Part shown: positions 46,901-56,516 of the stretch, piece by piece | Position numbering within the stretch: the stretch's first letter is position 1 | Layout: each line of letters starts with the position of its first letter | NCBI GenBank assembly: GCA_023101885.1 | Contig: JALPQD010000359.1 | Location: 62,001 to 126,000 of the forward strand | Length of the DNA: 64,000 bases | Source: Typhlomys cinereus | Taxonomy: Eukaryota > Chordata > Mammalia > Rodentia > Platacanthomyidae | Direction of reading: 5' to 3' | Notes under the pieces: generated by a model | Database searches by the model: none | Seen by the model: the letters and a program-made list of their open reading frames with translations, nothing else | What the model was told of the DNA's origin: nothing | Program-made: the position numbers and the translations under genes

Positions 46901-47284
46901 CAAGAAACGCATTAACTTGGGCTTTCAGCCCCTGAAGGAATTTGAGTTTTCAAACCACAAACTTGCCCAACAGTGGTTTTCATGTCTTCCACCATTTGAT
47001 GGTCATTTATCAGCAACCATGCAGGCTGACTGCAACAGAATTTGGTACCCAGGAAGTGGAGTGTTGCTGATAGATCTGACTATGTGGATATTGTGGCTTT
47101 TGAATGATTTCGCTGGACAAAGTTGGAAATGCTTTCAGTCTGACATTCAAGTTCTTGGTAGATGTTCTGAACCAAAAATTAGCCTTCCTTCAGCTTTTCT
47201 ACATCTCTTCTGTCACATGAACAAAGACTTTCTTCTCTGAACTCTCCTTTCTGCCTGCATTCAGCCTTTGCTCATTCTTCTTCG
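46901..47284. other. Unique DNA, no gene seen
   Basis: A 107-codon plus-strand frame (46917-47240) has no recognisable domain and sits between two repeats. I regard it as incidental. Confidence 0.45.
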
Positions 47285-47552
47285 GTGGGACCATTCGTTG
47301 ACACTATAGTTTGGATCCAATCCCATGCATTAAGGTTGGGTCCCCAACCTGATGCTTCCAGATGTTTGTAAGCTTTTCAGCCATGAACAGAGCAGTTTTG
47401 TCTTGCCTCAAACTTCCCATCTTGGTGTGTAGATTCACCACAAGCCCCAGAATTGCAAGACTCACTAACCATGGACTGGAACTATGAGCCAAAATATCCC
47501 TGTCTCTGTCTCAGGTGTCTGCTACAGCTACAGAAAGCTGACTAGCACAGGC
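47285..47552 (+). mobile_element. ORR1-like (MaLR) LTR fragment
   Basis: GACTGGAACTATGAGCCAAAATATCC followed by CTCAGGTGTCTGCTACAGCTACAGAAAGCTGACTAGCACAG is the usual ORR1 3' end. The upstream GTTTGGATCCAATCCC..GGTTGGGTCCCCAAC fits a diverged 5' part. Confidence 0.65.
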
Positions 47553-48209
47553 AGCCAGAATAAAACACCAATGGATTCGAAGGGAGCTTTGAGGTTTCTT
47601 TCTCAGAAAGACCCAAGTACAAAGACGAAGTTTATGAAGAGAGTGTTGAAAGACAAGTAAACAATGGAAATACTATGGTGTTGCACTACTAAAATGCCTC
47701 ACTTAGAGCATATTATAATCTCCTGAAATGAGAACAATTCTTTACATTTTTCTTTATATATTCACATTTTTAGTGAATGGATACCTATTAGGCACATAAT
47801 AAATATTTGTTGAACAAGCAAACAATGCTAATTTTTTCATTATAATTTTATGATTCTTTCATTTAAAGATGAAAGTACATGTTCACAAAATAACAATAAC
47901 TCTATTTGTAAAACTTAAATGAGGATAAAATTTAACACATATGAGAAAAAGAATCATCAAAACAACAACTTTGAAGAACAATTTATCATTCTGTGCTGAT
48001 GAGTCATCATTAATTTGTATCATATATTTATGTTTTGTATCATATAATTATGCTTTGAGCCATATACATATACTATCCATATTCTTGCATAGCAAGCAGA
48101 ATGTTTCTAAATAAGTATAAAAGAAAGTGTTCAAAAACAATCTGATAATAAGTTTTTAGTAACACAGACAAACAGACAAAAATCCCCACTAGGTCTATAC
48201 ATAGGGATG
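47553..48209. other. Unique DNA with a possible MIR/L2 3' end
   Basis: TATTAGGCACATAATAAATATTTGTTGAACAAGCAAAC (47788-47825) resembles the 3' end of MIR/L2 elements. The rest shows nothing. Confidence 0.5.
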
Positions 48210-48219
48210 ACAGATAGAT

Positions 48220-48261
<42 letters not shown>

Positions 48262-48266
48262 GATAA

Positions 48267-48324
<58 letters not shown>

Positions 48325-48326
48325 TA
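48210..48326. repeat. GATA/TAGA microsatellite
   Basis: Over 100 bases of (GATA)n are broken once by GATGATAAATAG near 48258. GATA tetranucleotides are highly mutable. Confidence 0.97.
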
Positions 48327-49014
48327 TATATAAATATTACCAAGCAATGGCAATTAATACAACCAGCAGTATTACATGGCATGGGAAGCTCAAGGTTACA
48401 ATGTGTTTGCTGGATTCATTGGTTGGTTTTACTTCATTAACTTTTGTTTCCTCTTCAAAGGACTAAGAACAATAAACTTAGTTCATCCCACATGTGGGAA
48501 GAATTAGACAGAAAATCTTTTCTTTCACATCGTTGTGCCCAGAACAATCTCTTTGTTTAACTAGAAAACTATCTTTATCCTTGAATTTTCCAGGGACAAG
48601 TTGAGGGGGTACTTGAGGCAATTATCAATTTGTGTTCCTCTTTAGCTTTTTTATGTGTTTTGCAACAATTTTGTTGCAAGGAATTTTCCAGAACTTTATG
48701 TGATTGTGGGGGGAAAAAAAAAACTTTACTCTTTGGTTTAACATAAAGGGCATCAGAAATCATTGGCCTAGAAACAACACTAAGCTTGTTAATTCCTATC
48801 TATTTTCAAGAGACACTGTCACTAAGCTATAACATGTAGTTCTCCCTCTTTTTTGATGTCATAACTCATTACCCATCACACCAGCTCTTGCCCCAAGTCC
48901 ACATATCTTTCTTAGGAAATCATTGGAAAAATAAGTCACATGATTATGTCACATGAAAAGCAAAGCAGAAACAGACATGCCATGGCATAAATGAAGAGAA
49001 GAGATCTTCATTTT
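48327..49014. other. AT-rich unique DNA
   Basis: Nothing recognised. Confidence 0.5.
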
Positions 49015-49100
49015 AGGAGCTGGTATTCATGCTCCACTAAGGCCATTAGACTTCCACGTGAGTGCATTTACCTGCTGAGCCATCTTGCCAATCCTCATTT
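49015..49100 (-). mobile_element. Short B2/B3-like head fragment
   Basis: GTGAGTGCATTTACCTGCTGAGCCATCTTGCCAATCC is the complement of a B-family tRNA-like head. The body is missing. Confidence 0.5.
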
Positions 49101-50424
49101 TAGTTCTTTATTCAACTAAATCATTTCTCATAGACAAACTTTCTAGTTGTTCTCCAAAAGTGTTTCCAGTTGAATAACACCTTGCCAGTGTACTCTAATG
49201 TATACAGGATTCAAGTTTAGCAGTGTTTGCCTGGTATGCATAAAACGTATAATAAAATGTGGTGCCTACAAGGATAAATGATATTTTGAGGGTGAATTAC
49301 TTTATACCAATGGCTTTAGATTTTTATGCCTAAAATCAAACATAATTCCAGCTGTTATGAATTTAAAAAGCATATATTTACCAAGTATCCAGTAAAATTC
49401 AAGTTTTAAATCTACCTTTCTTATGTCTACATTGAATTATCAGTCCTTGGTTACACTGCACTAGCGGAGAAGAATACAATCAATCAACACCCCAGCTTCT
49501 GCTCATTTGCATTCATACATTTATGATCTCTTAATCACTAATCTAAGTAGAGAAATTTACTTCCAACAGTGATAAAGCCTGCTTTAATCACAGTGTTCCT
49601 TTTAAGAATGGTGGTTTTAAACTTTTCCCTTTTATATTTTATATTCTACTTGTTATACCTTTAAAGTTTGAAATGGTCCTCATAAAAATAAGTGGCATTC
49701 TCATGGACTTTGTATGTACAAGTTCCTTTCTTTATCTCCCATAACCAATTCTGCTTTAATTCTCTACAAGTGATCTGGTTTCAATCTTTGAATCTAGAAC
49801 ACAAAAACCTGGACATAAATCCCATAACACCATTACTCCTTGTGTCCTTTTCTTCATTTCTTCTCCCTCTTCTTGCTTTTAGTCTTTTATTTGAAAATTA
49901 TGTTGCCTCAATTCCAGCCTCATGTGCTCTGAAGATATTCTGGAATGATTTAAGGCCATGAAGATAATAATCTCCATGTCCTAAAGTATCCCCCCCCACA
50001 CACACACACGAATTCTACTTAATTCATTGTATATCCTTTACCACCAAGGTCCAATGAAAAAGCACATGGACATAAAAATTTTTAAAAAGTGGCATTAAGT
50101 CGAGGGAAGATGTTCATAGGGAGCCTTCCACCTCTCTGTTCCCATAGTTCATGATGTAAAAAAACTTTCAGTACCATGCTTTCACCAGGTCAGTATTATT
50201 TCTATCATTCACCCTCAACTGTTGACATATCATAGAAACTGCTTCAGCTAGCATAGCAAATGTCTTATTCAATATCTTTTGTTTATATATTCTCCTGATT
50301 TACCACATTAAAAATCCTATCATATCGAGGGTATTATGCTTTGTTCTCAGTAAACGTATCCTGGAGTGTACCTGCATGCTGCTCGAGCATGAGCTGAAGC
50401 ATGTACCTTACGCCAGTGAGTACA
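49101..50424. other. AT-rich unique DNA
   Basis: A short C-run and CA tract lie at about 49990-50008. No gene recognised. Confidence 0.5.
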
Positions 50425-50800
50425 CCACTGTACTGGTTACTCTTTGCTGCTGTGAGACACAACTCAACATGGAAACTTAAGGGAGAAAGGAATATGTATT
50501 CAGATTATGGTTCCAAAGGGGAGATACACTCCATTATGACAGGAAAGTTATGGTTTACTGACAGAAGCTGGAGGCAACCTTAGTCGTGTCCATCAAGGAG
50601 GCTGAGAACTGTAAAACTGCTCACTGCAAACTGTATGAGCAGACTTCTTTCAGAAGGTAGAGTAGGGCTAATCAACCACAAGGCCTACCTCATGTGAATA
50701 TCTTGCTCCAGCAAGGCTCCAACTTTTAAAGGTGCCATGACCTTCCTAAACAATTGAACATTCAAATACATAGGCCTGTGAGGGACAACTCACATTTCAA
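50425..50800 (+). mobile_element. Rodent interspersed repeat, same family as 26.7 kb
   Basis: CTGCTGTGAGACACAACTC, TTATGGTTCCAAAGGGGAGA, CTCCAGCAAGGCTCCAAC and AATACATAGGCCTGTGAGGGACAACTCACATTTCAAAC match the pattern of the copy at 26665-26985. Confidence 0.6.
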
Positions 50801-50929
50801 ACGATGACAACCACTAAGAAAAGTAGCTTCCCTTCTTTCATCCTCATATTAACTAACAACCTTGCATCCCTTAAAAAAGAAAGTAAGCAAAATAATAGAT
50901 CCATTCATATAATTTTTACCATGTATATC

Positions 50930-51620
50930 ACTGCACTTTGTTCTTACTTATCTCCTATTATTCTTCCTCTTCCTCAACTCCTTTTTATTTCCTCCTTTCA
51001 TGTATAGATTTTATACATGAAAAATGGCAATATCTGTTTTTTTTTCTTCCAGTTCCCATTTCTCGTTACTCTCTCCTTCTCCCCTTTTAACACCTTCCTC
51101 CCACTCACATGTAGTTCCCCCTTTCTATTTTCATGTCTTCCATATGCATGCTTGCCAAGTGCTTAAATTCTGCAAGTTTATATTTCAAAAGTTTCTCAGG
51201 GATTGTAATACTTCCTTTGTTCTTCCCCTTTACATAGTGAATTGTTAGATGGCCAGATCTTGTGCAGGTCTTGTGTAAGTAAATATAGTCATGGATATTC
51301 ATGGTATAACAGTCTAAAGGATGCTATCTGGCTACACCCTGTCATCATCTGGTACTTTTATTTTAACATCCCCTTCTCCATGATGGTCCATGAGCCTTTG
51401 ACTGGGGGTGAGATTAGATATCCTATTCAAGGATGAACAGTCTGTAATTATTTATTCTCTATATTTTGACCGGTTGTCTTCAGTATTTAATACTTTCCAT
51501 TGTATTGAGCACTGAGAGCTGTTCATATTTATGTGCAAAATAATCTGTCATATGACAGATTGATATCATGTCCTTATAGCTAGACATTAGTAGTCTTTTC
51601 TACCTCACCACTGCCAACAC
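50930..51620 (-). mobile_element. Old L1 (Lx-like) 3' end
   Basis: The plus strand reads as the complement of an old L1 3' UTR. About 190 bases at 50940-51140 match the reverse complement of 52040-52265 at roughly 85% by eye (for example CAGTTCCCATTTCT.GTTACT). CTTTGACTGGGGGTGAGATTAG and the flanking pattern suggest Lx-type 3' UTR. Confidence 0.65.
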
Positions 51621-51779
51621 CTTTTTTAAGGCCTGTGATTCTAAAAGTTCCTAACCTGCTTTAACTGTATCAGGCATGTATTTCCTGCTGAAAAGTGTCC
51701 TTAAAACCAATCAAAAGATAATTGGTTACCCCCATAATATTCATGCCACTATTACACCAAACATCACCTCTTGTCAGTA

Positions 51780-52270
51780 TGGCTACTATTGCAGCTTGCT
51801 GGATAACAAACCTCCATATCCATCAACAGATGAATGAATAAAGAAAATATAATACATACCTACACACACACACACACACACACACAAGATTTACTCAGCT
51901 AAAAATAAGAAGGAAATTATGTTATTTGTAAGAAAAAATAGCTAGAACTAGAGATCACCATATTGAGAAAAATAAGTCAGGTTCATTAAGACAAATATCA
52001 CCTGTTTTATCTCATATTTTGAATTTAATTTTTTGAAAACATACATATGGAAGACATGTAGAAAGGGGAACTACATGGGAGAGGAAGGAAGGTGTCAAAA
52101 AGGAGAAGGGAGAAAGTAACAAGAAATGGGAACTAGAAAAATAAAGACAAATATTGCTATTGTTAATGTGTAAAATCTGTACATAAGGAAAGGAAAAAGG
52201 AAAGGAGTACATAAAAGTAAGGGTAATAGGCGATAAATAGGAACAAAATACAGTGATAGACATGCTATAA
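51780..52270 (+). mobile_element. Old L1 ORF2 C-terminus and 3' UTR
   Basis: CCATATCCATCAACAGATGAATGAATAAAG, TTTACTCAGCTAAAAATAAGAAGGAAATTATG and GACAAATATCACCTGTTTTATCTCATATTT follow the end of L1 ORF2 (the TDEW.K and YSA.KN stretch), badly decayed and interrupted by a CA tract (51863-51886). The 3' UTR part is the inverted mate of 50930-51200. Confidence 0.75.
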
Positions 52271-53871
52271 AATTGTATGACTAAATCTACTAATCTATAT
52301 ACTTTCCTTTTTTAGGAAAGGAAGATTGTTCTCTATTTTGAATTACCCAGGTAGGTTCAATATAAATATAAGCATCCTTATAAATTAAGGGGGACTTACC
52401 ATGGAGAATTAATGATTCTTGAAGAAAAGTCACAGAGATATTCATCTATAGGCCTTGAAGGTGGAAGATGAGAAAAATGGCCATCCTCTCACAGCCAAAA
52501 AGGACAAGGAAACTGGTTTCCTCTAGAGCCTCAGAAAGATTAGCCAAACTGACATTGTGGTTTTAACACAGGATTGTTTCAGACTTCCAACTTACAAAAT
52601 TGTACAATAATGCTTGTACTATTTAAGTAAATGCATAATAAAATATTAAAACAGCAATAAAGCATTATTATTGCAATGTTTTTCATGAAATAGCTAAAGA
52701 CTTACCTCTCATGGCTTATGTAATTTCATGGCTTTCTCTTTAGAAACTGGACACTATTTAAGCACAGCATTTTCCCTTCTGTGGACTGATACTTTATTTT
52801 CAAACTACAGGAGATCTTATTTTATATGCAGGACAATGAGTCATGTGTGTGACTATATAGTATATTTTATTGCACTAAATCATCTGGATAATTTCAAACA
52901 TGCAAAATTGTTTTATTGTGCTTAGAACAAGTTTTGCTACACAAAGTAATTGCCCACAGTCTGATTTAGCAGTGCTATTTTGTTGTTTTTAGTGCACAAA
53001 ATGTGTCAACATTATTACTTTAAAAATCATTGAAAATTCACAAAATAATTTTGGGGTCAAAATTTTCCTCTTTTTTGTTTTGAAAAAGAACTTTGCCAAG
53101 TATATCACCAAATAATTTTAAATGTCAACATAATAACATTTTTGTAAATTCTAAATTTGTTACAATTTTGGTTGGAAAGAATCAGAATAAAAGCCCAATT
53201 GGAAAACATCAGGAGTTAGACCTCTTAGGTGAATGACTTTTAACCTCTTAGTGACACAAGGAAGGAATGTCATTAAAATTAAAGCATACTGGGATTTCCT
53301 TTCTGTAAACAATTGGAGCTTCATCATGGAAGAATTCAACAAAGGAATTGCCTAAAAATATACATGATACAATGACAAAAATGCTAAAGGATATATTCAG
53401 AATCTCCAGATGAGATTCTATCTATTCAAACATAATGGCTTCTGTTTTAAACATCATTCAACAAACTATATGGCAGAAGTTTCCTTCAGCAAGCAGCAGT
53501 AAAACTAATTCAATATGTGTGGCAAGAGAATCTCAGGGTGTGTTCCCATGTCCTACTAGGAGTGGAAAACTGAGAAAAGGGGATATCAACATGAGGAGGA
53601 AATCTAAGGAGCTCTTCAAGGGAAAGAAAATCAATGGAGTATATTGGTATGGCAATAGATTACAATAGAGTACACAAGAGATGATGCTACAAAAAGGTAA
53701 ATGAAGTACGAAGGTAATTATGGACTTACTAATTTCAGGAAGTTTAATTATAGGAAGAGACTTGGTGATGATTACACAAAAATAGCAGTTCTAGGACACC
53801 CCCCAATTTTATTTTCATTTCATATTCCAACTATGTGTAATTCTGAAGCTACAGACTGATTAAAAAGTGCT
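52271..53871. other. AT-rich unique DNA
   Basis: Nothing recognised. Confidence 0.5.
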
Positions 53872-54048
53872 TTAGAGACCTGGCAAGATGACTCAGAAAG
53901 TAAAGTCACCTATGTGTAAATCCGAAGACCTCAATTTAATCCCTGGGGCCCACAGGTGGTAAGAGAGGAAGGAGCAACTTCTAAAAATTGGTCTTGAACA
54001 ACCATACATATGTGCCTGCTTTCTCATTGAAATAAATAAATTTCTAAA
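53872..54048 (+). mobile_element. RSINE1/B4-like SINE
   Basis: GAGACCTGGCAAGATGACTCAG resembles the A-box side. It is followed by CCGAAGACCTCAATTTAATCCCTGG (degraded B box), GCCCACAGGTGGTAAGAGAGG and a tail with AAATAAATAAAT. Confidence 0.65.
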
Positions 54049-54099
54049 TGTTATGGAAGACCAGCAAAGAACCCATATGTACTAACAAAGAAACCAAAA

Positions 54100-54322
54100 A
54101 AGCCAGGCACAGTGACCTGTAATCCCCTTGCAAGAGAAGTGGGAATAGGCAGATCCCCAGGCTCACTAAACAGCCAGCCTGGCCATTCAGAGAGTTCCAG
54201 GCCAGGGAGAGGATTTATCTAAAAAATAAAAAATATATAGTGTCTGAGGAATGAAACCCAAAGTTTTCCTCTGGCCACCATATGCATCCACATACAAACA
54301 TGTATGCACACAAGAAAAGTTA
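54100..54322 (+). mobile_element. B1-like monomer with B4-type 3' end
   Basis: AGCCAGGCACAGTGACCTGTAATCC, AGGCAGATCCCCAGG and CAGCCAGCCTGGCC mark a B1-like unit. CCTCTGGCCACCATATGCATCC with TGTATGCACACA is the B4-type end. Confidence 0.65.
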
Positions 54323-54389
54323 GAAAAGTTTGCTATTTCCATTTTTATTTTGTTCGTTACTTTCTTCAAAATTTTGAGAGTTTAATCCA

Positions 54390-54512
54390 CTGTGCTTGTG
54401 GCATTGATCTATAATGCAAACTACATGGGAGATTGAGGCAGGAAGATTGCAAGATCAAAGCCTACTAGGCTACATAGCAAGTTAAAACCTGTTCCAAAAA
54501 TTTACAGAGACC
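54390..54512 (+). mobile_element. Degraded B1-like monomer
   Basis: GATTGAGGCAGGAAGATTGCAAGATC and TAGGCTACATAGCAAGTTAAAACCTG resemble the middle and 3' part of a 7SL-derived monomer. A short ID-like piece (GGAATAGATCCCCAGCACTGCAAAA) lies further on, near 54968-54993. Confidence 0.5.
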
Positions 54513-54544
54513 TTATATTATGTTAAGGAGAGATAAGATACAAA

Positions 54545-54920
54545 CATCTACTTTCCCCGGATAGGGCACCAGTGACAGACCAAATTAACAGCTACACCAA
54601 AGTCAAATTAGGTAAACCAGTGTATTTATTGGGTTCCTTACAGGATCAGGGACAGTTCAAAAGTAACTATCTCCAGAATTCTACTCATGCATAGATGACT
54701 CATTAATACTTCATCCCTAGAGCTATCCACATGACTTGCAGGCATCTCCACACAAGGCATCTTCTCCTGAAGTCATTTAGCATTTTTGTAACCTTGGAGA
54801 GGGAATTCATGAGTCTTGTTAGTTTCAGTAACTTCCTGAAATTTGTGAGGTCTTTACTCCTAGGTCTCATCAGCCTCCTCTCCTCCTTCCTAGAGGAAGT
54901 GTTTCAGTCTGGATGAAGTT
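54545..54920. mobile_element. Possible rodent repeat of unknown class
   Basis: CCAGTGACAGACCAAATTAACAGCTACACC and GTAAACCAGTGTATTTATTGGGTTCCTTACAGGA resemble a dispersed rodent repeat I recall in general form only. Class and ends are unsure. Confidence 0.35.
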
Positions 54921-55003
54921 ACAATGGTGCACATTATCACAATATAAAAAGAAGGGGAACTAGGTCTTGGAATAGATCCCCAGCACTGCAAAATATATTA
55001 ATT

Positions 55004-55017
55004 AAATTTAATTATGA
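55004..55017. repeat. L1 target-site duplication, 5' copy
   Basis: AAATTTAATTATGA is identical to 61297-61310. The A's at the 3' copy overlap the A-tail, so the certain core is TTTAATTATGA. Confidence 0.93.
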
Positions 55018-55027
55018 ACCCCCCCCC

Positions 55028-55345
55028 CTCCGCCGGTCGGGACGCCTACGCAAGATCCAGCCGGGCTCTCACCGCGCGCTCTAGGACCCCCCAGGTCAGC
55101 CCACAGGGACCCGGCTCCGACTCCCGCCATCCAGCCGGAGCCGCCCGGGGGCCGAGGGACGAGGAGGACCTCCCCCTGCGCCCGGCCCCGCCCCAGCTGC
55201 CCTCGGGTTAAATAGCTCCACGCCGACACGCCCATCGTCCCTTTTCACCCCACCCCGCTCCGCCGGTCTGGACACGCGCGCGGTCCACCCGGGCCTCACC
55301 CCACGCCCTAGGTGAGTCCCCGTTCGGGCCCCGCCCACCAGTACC
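55028..55345 (+). promoter_or_regulatory. L1 5' UTR with repeated promoter-like units
   Basis: CTCCGCCGGTC opens two related segments, at 55028 and 55258, giving a 230-base unit. Both then carry GGAC.CGC, CC.GCCGGGC/CCACCCGGGCC, CTCACC and a CTAGG-type end. The first unit is complete and contains GGTTAAATAG (about 55206-55215); the second breaks off near 55345 where an A-rich leader to ORF1 begins. Mouse L1 promoters are built from tandem units (monomers) of about 200 bases, so this is likely the same design. The segment is GC- and CpG-rich against an AT-rich background. Confidence 0.65.
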
Positions 55346-55395
55346 CCAGGCCAAATAATTCAGATTAGTGAAATTGAGAGACCTTAAGAGTTAAA

Positions 55396-56466
55396 ATGAC
55401 AATGCCAAAGTCAAAGTGCAAATCCATGAGAAGCAACACTCAAGTAAACAAATTTCCCACTGAAGGAATTAATCCCATAATGTTAGACTCCAACAAGAAC
55501 AAACCCGCGGAAAAAGGCCAAGAAAGCCTGACCCAGGACAACGACTTTCAAAATATGATCATTACCATGTTCAATACTATGAAAGAGGAAATCCGGGAGG
55601 AATTACATAATCGAATCAATCGCTTTGAAGAGGAACACAACAGACATCTGGAGGAGTTGAGAAAAACAGTGCAAGAAACAAAAAGTGGCATAGAGCAGTT
55701 AAAACAAACTCAAGCAGAGTTTAAAACTGAGCTAAAAGACAAGTTATCTTCAACCCAGAACGCCACAGAGAGTCTTATCAACAGAACTAATGAAGCAGAA
55801 AACAGAATTTCAGACCTTGAAGATAAAGTGGGAGTACTAACCAGCTCAATGGAAGAGGTTGTTAAAGCCAAAAAGATACTTGAGAGAAATATCCAAGAGA
55901 TATGGGACACCCTGAAGAAGCCTAACATGCGTATTCATGGAATACCGGAGCAAGAATCTCAAAATACCACCCCTGAGGAAATTTTTCAAACGATCATCAA
56001 GGAAAACTTTCCTCATCTAAAAAAAGAGTGGCCCATTCATATACAAGAGGCATACCGCACCCCAAACAGATACGACCAAAATAGAAGCACACCGCGGCAA
56101 ATAATAGTTAAAACACTCCACATTCAAGATAAAGAACTGGTGCTGAGAGCTTCAAGGGAGAAAAAACAAGTCACTTTTAAAGGCAAACCTATGAAAATAA
56201 CAAATGACTTCTCAGTCGAAACAGTAAAAGCAAGAAGAGCTTGGAGAGACATACTTCAAGTATTGAATGAGCAAAAATGTCAACCCAGGATGATTTACCC
56301 TGCAAAACTATCAGTCATGATCGAGGGAGAAAGAAAAATTTTCCAGCACAAAGACAACTTCAAGGGATACATGGCCACCAAACCAGGCCTTCAAAAACTG
56401 CTAGAAATGATACTCAAGCGTGAAGAAAAAAACAGGCATATCCAGGAGAACAGAAGGCAAATATAA
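55396..56466 (+). CDS. L1 ORF1 protein, intact (356 aa)
   Basis: ORF1p is the nucleic-acid-binding chaperone that coats L1 RNA as a trimer in the cytoplasm and accompanies ORF2p. The frame is uninterrupted. Residues 1-48 are a short basic/polar N-terminus. About 50-170 is a strongly charged heptad-like coiled coil for trimerisation. From about 175 an RRM-like domain begins with NMRIHGIPEQE (177-187) and contains IQEAYRTPN (216-224) and PRQIIVKTL (233-241). The C-terminal domain includes the conserved YPAKLSV (301-307). The length agrees with rodent ORF1p (about 350-370). The ATG at 55396 is the first in frame after the 5' UTR; a second ATG lies two codons on. ORF2 follows after 50 bases. Confidence 0.96.
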   Translation: MTMPKSKCKSMRSNTQVNKFPTEGINPIMLDSNKNKPAEKGQESLTQDNDFQNMIITMFNTMKEEIREELHNRINRFEEEHNRHLEELRKTVQETKSGIEQLKQTQAEFKTELKDKLSSTQNATESLINRTNEAENRISDLEDKVGVLTSSMEEVVKAKKILERNIQEIWDTLKKPNMRIHGIPEQESQNTTPEEIFQTIIKENFPHLKKEWPIHIQEAYRTPNRYDQNRSTPRQIIVKTLHIQDKELVLRASREKKQVTFKGKPMKITNDFSVETVKARRAWRDILQVLNEQKCQPRMIYPAKLSVMIEGERKIFQHKDNFKGYMATKPGLQKLLEMILKREEKNRHIQENRRQI

Positions 56467-56516
56467 CACCATTAAAAGCGAAGCAATATACTTATAAAAG
56501 CTACTAAACATAATAA

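Noticed and set aside
46917..47240. 107-codon frame as a novel gene
   Set aside because: It lies between two rodent repeats, has no recognisable motif, and shows no sign of a promoter or splice sites that I can support.
48210..48326. CRISPR-like array
   Set aside because: Four-base units without spacers; a simple tandem repeat in a mammalian genome.
48131..48382. Ser/Ile/Tyr/Leu repeat protein on the minus strand
   Set aside because: It is the translation of the GATA microsatellite.
55008..55338. Antisense 75-80 codon frames in the L1 5' UTR as an ORF0-like gene
   Set aside because: GC-rich sequence readily gives open frames. No motif or conserved start is visible, and ORF0 is known from primate L1s only as far as I recall.
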